Under the pieces are notes generated by a model, which saw nothing but the letters and a program-made list of their open reading frames with translations, did no database searches and had not been told where the DNA came from. The translations under genes were made by a program, and so were the position numbers. Shown piece after piece: positions 1 through 7,700 of a stretch of DNA of 34,136 nt. The DNA is from Streptomyces montanisoli (GTDB lineage Bacteria > Actinomycetota > Actinomycetes > Streptomycetales > Streptomycetaceae). The stretch spans positions 1 through 34,136 of the forward strand of contig NZ_JAGIQL010000066.1 of NCBI RefSeq assembly GCF_017813245.1, given 5' to 3'. Numbering within the stretch: position 1 is the first letter of the stretch; every line of letters starts with the position of its first letter.

Positions 1-128
1 TTCGAGATGAGGACTCCCACCCACTTGATGGGGTAAGGCTCCCAGTAGACGACTGGGTTGATAGGCCGGAGATGGAAGCCAGGTGACTGGTGGAGTTGAC
101 CGGTACTAATAGGCCGAGGGCTTGTCCA
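1..128 (+). rRNA. 23S ribosomal RNA, 3' end (partial)
   Basis: The first ~128 bases are the 3' terminus of 23S rRNA, cut by the window edge. The conserved segments GACTGGGTTGATAGGCCGGA (about 51-70) and GGTACTAATAGGCCGAGGGC (about 102-121) belong to the last helices of actinobacterial 23S rRNA. They sit directly before a 5S gene, as in a standard 16S-23S-5S operon on the + strand. The exact 3' end is estimated by analogy with E. coli (GGCTTAACCTT) and may be off by a few bases. The ~80 bases up to the 5S gene are the internal spacer, without a tRNA. Confidence 0.93.
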
Positions 129-207
129 TAGAGGCTCGCGTCCACTGTGTTGGTTCTGAAACCACGAACAGCCGTGAAGAGATACCGGTGTTCGATAGTT
201 TCATAGT

Positions 208-326
208 GTTTCGGTGGTTTTAGCGTAGGGGAAACGCCCGGTTACATTCCGAACCCGGAAGCTAAGCTCTACTGCGCCGATGGTACTGCAGGGGGGACCC
301 TGTGGGAGAGTAGGACGCCGCCGAAC
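208..326 (+). rRNA. 5S ribosomal RNA
   Basis: Complete 5S rRNA of about 119 nt. Typical elements are GTTTCGGTGGT at the 5' end, the loop-B/C segment CGAACCCGGAAGCTAAGC, and a 3' end GGACGCCGCCGAAC that can pair back to the 5' end. It lies ~80 nt after 23S and ~20 nt before a terminator. Boundaries are inferred from the terminal stem, so the ends are good to within 1-3 nt. Confidence 0.95.
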
Positions 327-346
327 AATACGTTCGCAGGACCGGG

Positions 347-376
347 AAGGCCCGCACCACAGGTGCGGGCCTTTTC
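347..376 (+). terminator. Terminator of the rRNA operon
   Basis: A perfect 12-bp stem (AAGGCCCGCACC at 347-358, loop ACA, GGTGCGGGCCTT at 362-373) is followed by a short T-containing tract. It lies 21 nt after 5S and 13 nt before the stop of the convergent qorB gene, so it can also end leftward transcripts. Confidence 0.85.
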
Positions 377-388
377 GCGTTTCCCGGG

Positions 389-1270
389 CTATTTCTTCTC
401 CGCCCGCGTGAGCGCCTCCGCGATCGAGTCCGCGATCGGGGTCGTCGGACGCCCGAGAATGCGGGACAGATCGCCGGGAGTGCCCGCCAGCGACCCACGG
501 CTGATCGCGGCGTCCACGTCCACCAGCACCTCCGCGAAGCCCTCGGGCAGGCCCGCGCCGACGAGAGTGGCCTTGTGCTCCGCCGGCGTCACCGCGCGGT
601 GAACGATCCGCCGGCCGGACTGCCGTGACACCTCGTCGGCGAACTCGTCGAACGACCAGGCGGCGTCGCCGCTCAACTCGTACGCCTTGCCCAGATGGCC
701 GTCCTCGCGCAGCACACGCGCCGCGGCCTCCGCGTAGTCCGTACGCGGCGCCGTCGCGATGCGCGCGCCGGCCGTCGTGCTGGTGATGATCGCGCCGCGC
801 TCCAGAATGCCCGGCAGGTCCGCGGTGAAGGACGGTGCGTCCGAGTACCAGCCGTTGCGCAGGAACGTGTACGGCAGCCCCGAGTCGAGTATCAGCTGCT
901 CCGTCGCGCGGTGGTCGGCTGCCAGCAGGAAGTCCGCGGTCGGACCGCCGAAGACGCCCGTGTACGCGAGCTGCGCGGCCCCGGCGGCCTTCGCCGCGTC
1001 GATCACGGCCGCATGCTGTTCGGCGCGCCTGCCGATGTCCGTACCGGAGATCAGCAGCACACGGTCGCCCTGGCCGATGACGGGCTTGAAGGAACCCGGC
1101 TCGTCGTAGTCCGCGACGCGCACCCGCACACCGGCCGCCGCCAGGTCCTCGGCCTTCGCCTCGCTGCGGGCCACCGCCGTGATGTCGCCGGAAGGCACAC
1201 CCGCTGCCAGCAGGTCGGCCACGACAAGGCGGCCGAGCTGTCCGGTCGCGCCGGTGATCACGATGCTCAT
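389..1270 (-). CDS. qorB: NAD(P)H:quinone oxidoreductase, NmrA-like SDR family (QorB type)
   Basis: A 293-residue Rossmann-fold protein. The N-terminal motif GATGQLG (residues 7-13) is the dinucleotide-binding loop of NmrA-like short-chain dehydrogenases. Blocks such as LRNGWYSD and the AxRxDYAEAAARVL segment closely resemble E. coli QorB (YtfG), which reduces quinones with NADPH. The ATG at 1270 is chosen because the fold begins immediately (MSIVITGATG); the longer upstream reading is antisense to qorR and is not credible. It is divergent from the HxlR-type gene at 1370, the same partnership as E. coli qorB/ytfH, with ~100 bp between them holding a palindrome. I infer a cytoplasmic quinone/electrophile detoxification enzyme repressed by its neighbour. 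Its 3' end converges on the rRNA terminator. Confidence 0.9.
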   Translation of the reverse strand: MSIVITGATGQLGRLVVADLLAAGVPSGDITAVARSEAKAEDLAAAGVRVRVADYDEPGSFKPVIGQGDRVLLISGTDIGRRAEQHAAVIDAAKAAGAAQLAYTGVFGGPTADFLLAADHRATEQLILDSGLPYTFLRNGWYSDAPSFTADLPGILERGAIITSTTAGARIATAPRTDYAEAAARVLREDGHLGKAYELSGDAAWSFDEFADEVSRQSGRRIVHRAVTPAEHKATLVGAGLPEGFAEVLVDVDAAISRGSLAGTPGDLSRILGRPTTPIADSIAEALTRAEKK

Positions 1271-1341
1271 GGATTGGTTCTCTTTCCGTTCGGTACGTAC
1301 TGCGACCAGGCCACCGTACGGGTGGTACAGGAAGATTCGTA

Positions 1342-1366
1342 AGTACCCACTTCGAAGTAAGGTACT
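1342..1366. promoter_or_regulatory. Imperfect palindromic operator between qorB and qorR
   Basis: The sequence holds a perfect inner palindrome ACTTCGAAGT (1349-1358) flanked by AGTACC (1342-1347) and GGTACT (1361-1366), giving an almost symmetric 25-bp site. It overlaps a -10-like TAAGGT (1358-1363) located 6 nt before the qorR ATG. An HxlR repressor bound here would block qorR and probably the divergent qorB promoter. The assignment to QorR is inference from position and symmetry. Confidence 0.6.
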
Positions 1367-1369
1367 GGC

Positions 1370-1801
1370 ATGACTGTTGGTGCGAAGACCGAGGTCGCGC
1401 GCTTCCTCGCCGAAGGTGCGCGGCCGTCCGGGGACGAGCCGAACGTGAACCGGTTCGCCTGTCCCTCCAGGGGCGTGCTCGAGCACGTCACCAGCCGGTG
1501 GGGCGTGCTTGTGCTCGCCGTCCTGACGGAGGGCACGTTCCGCTTCAGCGAACTGCGGCGCGAGGTCGGCGGCGTGAGCGAGAAGATGCTGGCGCAGACG
1601 TTGCAGACGCTGGAGCGCGACGGCTTCGTCGACCGGGACGCCAAGCCGGTCATCCCGCCGCACGTGGACTACTCGCTGACGCCGCTCGGACGTCAGGCCG
1701 CGGATCAGGTGTGGGCGCTCGCGCGGTGGGCGGAGGCGAGCCTCGGGGACGTCTTCGACGCGCGCGCCGCGTACGACAGCGCCAAGGCGAAGCCGGCCTG
1801 A
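1370..1801 (+). CDS. qorR: HxlR/DUF24-family redox-sensing repressor (QorR-like)
   Basis: A 143-residue winged-helix protein with the HxlR family core: CPSRGVLEHVTSRWGVLVLA, then the recognition region FSELRREVGGVSEKMLAQTL, then the wing ending PPHVDYSLTPLG. It strongly resembles E. coli YtfH and the QorR group of quinone/oxidant sensors. The single N-terminal cysteine (Cys31, in RFACPS) matches the redox-sensing Cys of this group (YodB, QorR). The start at ATG 1370 has no Shine-Dalgarno; a TAAGGT box 6 nt upstream suggests a leaderless message. The gene is divergent from qorB and ends 7 bp from the convergent osaC stop, so no separate terminator fits between them. I infer that it represses itself and qorB until Cys31 is oxidised or alkylated. 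Confidence 0.88.
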   Translation: MTVGAKTEVARFLAEGARPSGDEPNVNRFACPSRGVLEHVTSRWGVLVLAVLTEGTFRFSELRREVGGVSEKMLAQTLQTLERDGFVDRDAKPVIPPHVDYSLTPLGRQAADQVWALARWAEASLGDVFDARAAYDSAKAKPA

Positions 1802-1808
1802 ACCGCCG

Positions 1809-4457
1809 TCACGCCTGCGGTTCCGGGACGCGCAGCGCGAGGATGGCCATGTCGTCGGAGGCCGGCGCGGCGGCGAACCGTTCCACCGCGCGCAGGATGC
1901 GTGCGGCGACCGCGCCCGCCGTGAGGCCCGTACAGGTGGCGAGGACCTCGGCGAGGCCGTCGTCGCCGAGCATGCGCGTGCCCTCCCGCCGCTCGGTGAC
2001 GCCGTCGGTGACGCAGAGCAGGACATCGCCGGGGTCGAGCGTGACGGTCTGCTCGTACAGGTCGAGGTCGTCCATCACGCCGAGCAGGGTCTGGGGCTCC
2101 GCGGCCGGGTCGACGGAGCCGTCCTGGCGCAGCCGCAGCGGCAGCGGGTGGCCGGCGCAGACGACGTTGAGCAGCGCGCTGCCGTCCTCCTGGGGACGCA
2201 ACTCGCCGTAGAGCAGTGTGAGGAAGCGGCTGCGCGCGCCCTCGTCGAGGATGGCCGCGTTGAGCCGTTCGAGTACCGCCGGGCCGCCGAGGCCCTCCCG
2301 GGCGAGCAGGCGCAGCGCGTGGCGTGCCAGGCCGGTGACGGCGGCCGCCTCGGGGCCCGTGCCGCAGACGTCCCCGATGGCGAAGCCGTAGACGCCGTCC
2401 TTGATGGGGAACAGGTCGTAGAAGTCGCCGCCGACCTCGTTGCCCTCGCCCGCCGCGCGGTAGATGACCTCGACCTCGACGCCGGGGATCACGGGCAGCT
2501 CGGGCGGCAGCAGGCTGCGCTGGAGCGACTGGCTGATCGCGGTGCGCTCCGAGTACAGGCGCGCGTTGTCGAGGGCGAGTGCCGCCCTGCGTGACAGGTC
2601 CTCGGCCAGTTCCAGGATCTCCTGGCGGAAGTGGTCGTCCGACGGCTTGCCCAGCGTGAGCATGCCGATGACGCGGTTGCGTGCGACCAGCGGCAGGACG
2701 ACCGTCTCCCCGCCGACGGCTGCGGCCGTCGCGAGGGAGGGGCCGACCCCGGAGCCCGCCGCCGACGAGCCGGTCGTGAGCTCCCGCATGGAACTGCGCA
2801 ACGCCGACTGGTGCGCCGCGTCGGCGGGGGCGGTCCATAGCCTGGCGCCCGGGGTGGGGACCGGCTCGGGCGGGCTGATCCTGGAGAGCAGGGCCTTCAG
2901 GCCGTCGATGCGCTCCTCGTCCTCGTGCAGCACGAAGGACAGCTCGGGCTCGGACGAGGTGTCGGCGATGGTGTAGACGGCGCACCAGGTGGCGAGGGTG
3001 GGGACCGTCATCTGCGACATGAGCGCGAGGGTCTGGTTGTGGTCCAGCGTTCCCGCGAGCAGGTCGGACGCCTCCACGAGGAAGGACAGCGAGCCGCGGC
3101 GCAGCCGTTCGAGCTCCCCGAGGCGCGCCGATTCGACGGCGAGGGCGATCCGGTCGGCCGCGAACTGCAGTCGCAGCGCCTGTTCGTTGGAGTAGCGGCC
3201 CGGCGCCTCGGCGGCCACGCCGAGCGAGCCGGTGAGGCGGCCCTCGACCTTGAGGGGGACGGTCACGACGGAGCGCATGCCGGTGCCCGTGAGGAGGGGT
3301 ACGGCGCCGGGCAGGGCCGCGAGGTCGTCGTGGACGGCGGGCAGGCGGGCCGAGCCGTACCGTCCCGCGCCGGCCTCGACGGGCACGCGAGCGAAGCGCT
3401 GGCGCGCGGACGGCAGTCCCGTGGTGGCGCGCACCTCGAGTTCCGTCTCGTCGTCGGTGGCGAGCAGGAGGAACGCCGCGTCGCCCTCGAGCATGTCGCG
3501 CGAGCGTTCCACGGTGCGCTGGAGGAGGCCGTCCAGGTCGTCGGGGGCGGGCGAGCCGATGAAGACCTCGAACGGGTCGGCGGTGCGGTTCTCGCCGTTC
3601 GCCTCCTTGGCCGCCTGGCGCGGTGGGGTCTGGATGACGGCGCGTTCGTAGTCGCGTACGAGCAGGCAGACCGTGGACGGCTCGCCCTGGGTGTCGCGCA
3701 CGCGCAGGTGGGACGCGTAGACGGGGATGACTCTGCCGTCGGCGTTTCTGATGCCGTAGCTGCCCTCCCAGCGCGACAGCCGCAGGGCCTCGACGATGCC
3801 CATGCTCGTGCCGGGGGTGTGCGGCCAGGCGGCGAAGTCGGAGAGCGGCTTGCCGACGGTCTGCTCCGCCGTGTAGCCGAAGAGTGCCTGCGCGTCCTCG
3901 TTCCAGCCCTCGACGGTGGCCGACTCGTCGACCTGGACGACCGCGACGCGTACCCGGTCGTCGGCGGTGGGCAGCAGCGCCGTGGGCAGCAGGGGGCCGG
4001 CGGAGCGGGTGCCGACGGGCCGTTCCGGCATGTCGAGCTGGAACCAGACCTGCTTGTAGGACGGGGTGTACTCGACGCCCCAGCGGGAGGCGAGCGCGGC
4101 GCACAGCAGCAGCCCCCTGCCGTGCTCGCTGTCGAGGTTGCCGATCGAGTGGCCCGTGGCCTGCACGGGAACCTCGCGCTCGGGGTAGCGGTCCGCGACC
4201 TCGACCCGCACGCCCTGCTCCGTGCGCAGGCAGCGCACGTCGGCCGCCGTGCCCGCGTGGATGACGGCGTTGGTGACGAGTTCGCTGGTCAGGACGACCG
4301 CGTCGTCGACGACGTCGGAGCAGCCCCAGCCCTGCAGCGTGTCGCGCACGAAGGCCCGGGCGGCCGCGACGGACCGGCCCTCGGGGTCGAAGGTGGCAGC
4401 CGCCCGCGCGGTGATCACAGAACTCCTCGTACGCGTTGCAACGTCCGGCTCCGCCAT
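1809..4457 (-). CDS. osaC: Multi-domain stress regulator OsaC: RsbW-like ATPase, PAS, GAF, PP2C (SpoIIE) phosphatase
   Basis: An 882-residue soluble regulator. From the N-terminus it has a HATPase_c/anti-sigma kinase-like domain (~20-145; N-box LTSELVTNAVIHAG, then HGRGLLL), a PAS domain (~165-275; GWNEDAQALFGYTAEQ), GAF-like segments (~300-640) and a C-terminal PP2C/SpoIIE phosphatase (~645-880) with metal-ligand motifs GGDFYD, GDVCGTG, TDGVTE and SDDMAIL. Architecture and divergence from osaAB match Streptomyces OsaC, reported to modulate the osmotic-stress sigma factor SigB; the symbol rests on that synteny. ATG 4457 is chosen because a GGGAGGGG lies 12 nt upstream; a GTG at 4502 would add 15 residues. 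No clean SigB-type promoter (GGGTAT/C) was seen upstream. Confidence 0.88.
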   Translation of the reverse strand: MAEPDVATRTRSSVITARAAATFDPEGRSVAAARAFVRDTLQGWGCSDVVDDAVVLTSELVTNAVIHAGTAADVRCLRTEQGVRVEVADRYPEREVPVQATGHSIGNLDSEHGRGLLLCAALASRWGVEYTPSYKQVWFQLDMPERPVGTRSAGPLLPTALLPTADDRVRVAVVQVDESATVEGWNEDAQALFGYTAEQTVGKPLSDFAAWPHTPGTSMGIVEALRLSRWEGSYGIRNADGRVIPVYASHLRVRDTQGEPSTVCLLVRDYERAVIQTPPRQAAKEANGENRTADPFEVFIGSPAPDDLDGLLQRTVERSRDMLEGDAAFLLLATDDETELEVRATTGLPSARQRFARVPVEAGAGRYGSARLPAVHDDLAALPGAVPLLTGTGMRSVVTVPLKVEGRLTGSLGVAAEAPGRYSNEQALRLQFAADRIALAVESARLGELERLRRGSLSFLVEASDLLAGTLDHNQTLALMSQMTVPTLATWCAVYTIADTSSEPELSFVLHEDEERIDGLKALLSRISPPEPVPTPGARLWTAPADAAHQSALRSSMRELTTGSSAAGSGVGPSLATAAAVGGETVVLPLVARNRVIGMLTLGKPSDDHFRQEILELAEDLSRRAALALDNARLYSERTAISQSLQRSLLPPELPVIPGVEVEVIYRAAGEGNEVGGDFYDLFPIKDGVYGFAIGDVCGTGPEAAAVTGLARHALRLLAREGLGGPAVLERLNAAILDEGARSRFLTLLYGELRPQEDGSALLNVVCAGHPLPLRLRQDGSVDPAAEPQTLLGVMDDLDLYEQTVTLDPGDVLLCVTDGVTERREGTRMLGDDGLAEVLATCTGLTAGAVAARILRAVERFAAAPASDDMAILALRVPEPQA

Positions 4458-4547
4458 GAAACGGCCCCGCCCCTCCCGCTGCCCGGTTGTAGTACTCGTC
4501 ACACCGCCCCTTGCCGGGCGGACCGGGACGGGTGGACAGCCGCCGCC

Positions 4548-4562
4548 AAGGTTACTTACCTT
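4548..4562. promoter_or_regulatory. 15-bp inverted repeat upstream of osaC
   Basis: AAGGTTACTTACCTT is an inverted repeat (AAGGT-N5-ACCTT) in the osaC-osaA intergenic region, ~90 bp from the osaC ATG and unusually AT-rich for its surroundings. Its form suggests a dimeric regulator site. No specific regulator can be assigned. Confidence 0.4.
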
Positions 4563-4698
4563 CGCTGCCTTGGTGGATGCCGGTCGGCCCGGATTCCGTC
4601 CTTCGGGGACGCGGGGCGGGATGCGACGCTGGAGGAAGCTGCCGAACTGTTATCGCCGGGTTCGAGCATGGTGAAACACTGGGCAGGCTTCCGGTGAG

Positions 4699-4727
4699 AG
4701 ACCGGGCAAGTAGAGACCGGACAAGTA
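4699..4727 (+). repeat. Tandem 15-bp direct repeat upstream of osaA
   Basis: AGACCGGGCAAGTA (4699-4712) is repeated as AGACCGGACAAGTA (4714-4727), 13 of 14 bases identical with a 15-bp period, 30-59 bp before the osaA GTG. The rest of the ~300-bp osaC-osaA gap (4458-4757) holds the inverted repeat at 4548-4562 and no other clear element. The repeat could be a response-regulator binding site; that role is inference. Confidence 0.45.
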
Positions 4728-4757
4728 ATAACGGTCGACCCCTGTGGGAGGGACACG

Positions 4758-7700
4758 GTGGAGTCTGGCGTGGCGGCGCGCGAAGGACGAGCGCGTGCGA
4801 AAGGCGGACGGTCCCGGAGCGGCGGGACGACCGAGGTGGACTCGGCGGCCCTGAACAGACTGCTCACGGGTCTGATCGCGATGCGGGACGGCAATTTCCG
4901 CCGGCGCCTGACCGTGACCGGTGACGACACCATGGCGGAGATCGCCGCGGTGTTCAACGAGGTCGCCGACCGCCACCTGCACCTCACGGGCGAGATCGCC
5001 CGGGTACGCAGGGTGGTCGGGCGTGAGGGAAAGCTCACGGAGCGCCTGGAGACGGGCACCTGCGAGGGGTCCTGGGCGTCGGCGATCGACGCGGCCAACG
5101 CGCTCGTGGACGACCTCGCGCGGCCGGTGTCCGAGGTCGGCAGGGTGCTCTCCGCGGTCGCCGAGGGTGATCTCGCACAGCGGATGGAGCTGCGGTCGCT
5201 CGCCGAGGGCGGCCAGGGCACGGCGGCCGAGAGGCCCCTGCGCGGCGAGTTCCTGAAGGTGGCCCGCACGGTCAACAACCTCGTGGACCAGCTGTCCGCG
5301 TTCACCGACGAGGTGACGCGCGTCGCCCTCGAAGTGGGCACGGAGGGCAAGCTGGGCGGTCAGGCCAAGGTCAGGGGCATGGCCGGCTCCTGGAAGGACC
5401 TGACGGACTCCGTCAACACGATGGCGTACCGGCTGACGGCCCAGGTGCGCGACATCGCGCTCGTGACGACGGCCGTCGCGAAGGGCGACCTGTCGCGCAA
5501 GGTGACGGTCCATGTCGCCGGCGAGATGCTGCAGCTGAAGAACACCGTCAACACGATGGTCGACCAGCTGTCCTCGTTCTCCTCCGAGGTCACGCGCGTG
5601 GCCCGCGAGGTCGGTACGGAGGGCGAGCTCGGCGGGCAGGCCGAGGTCGCGGGTGTCGCGGGTGTCTGGAAGGACCTCACGGACTCCGTCAACACGATGG
5701 CGACCAACCTGACCAGCCAGGTCCGCGGCATCGCGTCCGTCACGACGGCCGTCGCCAACGGCGACCTGTCGCGGAAGGTGACGGTGACGGCACGCGGTGA
5801 GGTCGCGCAGCTCGCCGACACGATCAACCAGATGACGGAGACGCTGCGCACGTTCGCCGACGAGGTGACGCGCGTGGCGAGCGAGGTCGGCGCCGAGGGC
5901 CTGCTCGGCGGCCAGGCGCAGGTGCCGGGCGCGGCGGGCACGTGGAAGGACCTCACGGACTCCGTCAACACGGTCTTCAGGAACCTGACCACGCAGGTGC
6001 GCGACATCGCGCAGGTGACGACGGCGGTGGCCAGCGGCGACCTGTCGCAGAAGGTCGAGGTCGAGGTCGCCGGCGAGATGCTGGAGCTGAAGAACACCGT
6101 CAACACGATGGTGGACCAGCTCCAGTCGTTCGGCTCCGAGGTGACACGCGTCGCGCGCGAGGTCGGCGTCGAGGGGCGCCTCGGCGGCCAGGCGCACGTG
6201 CCGGGCGCCGCGGGCACGTGGAAGGACCTGACCGACTCCGTCAACAACGCGTTCCGCAACCTCACTGGCCAGGTGCGCGACATCGCGCAGGTGACGACGG
6301 CGGTGGCCAACGGCGACCTGTCGCAGAAGGTCCAGGTCGAGGTCGCCGGCGAGATGCTGGAGCTGAAGAACACCGTCAACACGATGGTGGCGCAGCTGTC
6401 CAGCTTCGCCGACCAGGTGACGCGGATGTCGCGGGACGTCGGTTCCGAGGGCCGCCTCGGCGGTCAGGCGCGCGTGCCGGGTGTTTCCGGCACGTGGAAG
6501 GAGCTGACGGACTCCGTCAACTTCATGGCGGGCAACCTGACGAACCAGGTGCGCCAGATCGCCCAGGTGACGACGGCCGTGGCGCGCGGTGACCTGTCCA
6601 AGAAGGTCGAGGTGGACGCCAAGGGCGAGATCCTCGAACTCAAGAACACGATCAACACGATGGTCGACCAGCTCTCCGCCTTCGCCGACCAGGTGACGCG
6701 CGTGGCGCGCGAGGTCGGCACGGACGGCAGGCTGGGCGGCCAGGCACAGGTGCCGGGCGTCGCGGGCGTCTGGCGCGACCTGACGGACTCCGTGAACGGC
6801 ATGGCGGGCAATCTGACCGACCAGGTCCGCTCCATCGCCCAGGTCGCCACGGCCGTCGCGCGCGGCGACCTCTCGCAGAAGATCAGCGTGGACGCGAAGG
6901 GCGAGATCCTCGAGCTGAAGTCGACGCTGAACACGATGGTCGACCAGCTCTCCAGCTTCGCCGACGAGGTCACGCGTGTGGCCCGCGAGGTGGGCACGGA
7001 GGGCATGCTGGGCGGCCAGGCCGAGGTCAAGGGCGTCGCCGGCACGTGGAAGGACCTGACGCAGTCCGTCAACTTCATGGCGAACAACCTGACGTCGCAG
7101 GTCCGCAACATCGCCGAGGTCACCACCGCGGTCGCGATGGGCGACCTGTCGAAGAAGATCACGGTCGACGCGAAGGGCGAGATCCTCGACCTGGTCACCA
7201 CCGTCAACACGATGGTCGACCAGCTGTCGAACTTCGCGGACGAGGTCACGCGCGTGGCCCGCGAGGTGGGCACGGAGGGCATCCTGGGCGGCCAGGCCAG
7301 GGTGCGGGGCGTCGTCGGCATCTGGAAGGACCTCAGCGACAATGTCAACACGATGGCCAACAACCTGACGAGCCAGGTGCGCAACATCTCGCGGGTCTCC
7401 TCGGCGGTCGCGCACGGCGACCTGACCAAGAAGGTGACGGTCGAGGCGCGCGGCGAGGTCGCCGAGCTCGCGGACACCGTCAACACGATGGTGACCACCC
7501 TGTCGTCGTTCGCCGACGAGGTCACCCGGGTCGCCCGGCAGGTGGGCACCGAGGGCGAGCTGGGCGGCCAGGCGCGCGTGCCCGGAGTGTCCGGCACGTG
7601 GAAGGACCTCACCGACTCGGTGAACCTGATGGCGTCGAACCTGACCGGCCAGGTGCGGCAGATCGCGACGGTCACCACGGCGATCGCGAAGGGCGACCTG

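Noticed and set aside
389..2026. A 545-codon version of the qorB frame extending over qorR
   Set aside because: Conserved QorB sequence begins at the ATG at 1270; the extension is antisense to qorR and to the operator region.
2925..4697. Long + strand frame opposite osaC
   Set aside because: Low-complexity Gly/Arg/Ala product without domains, antisense to well-defined PAS/GAF/ATPase domains.
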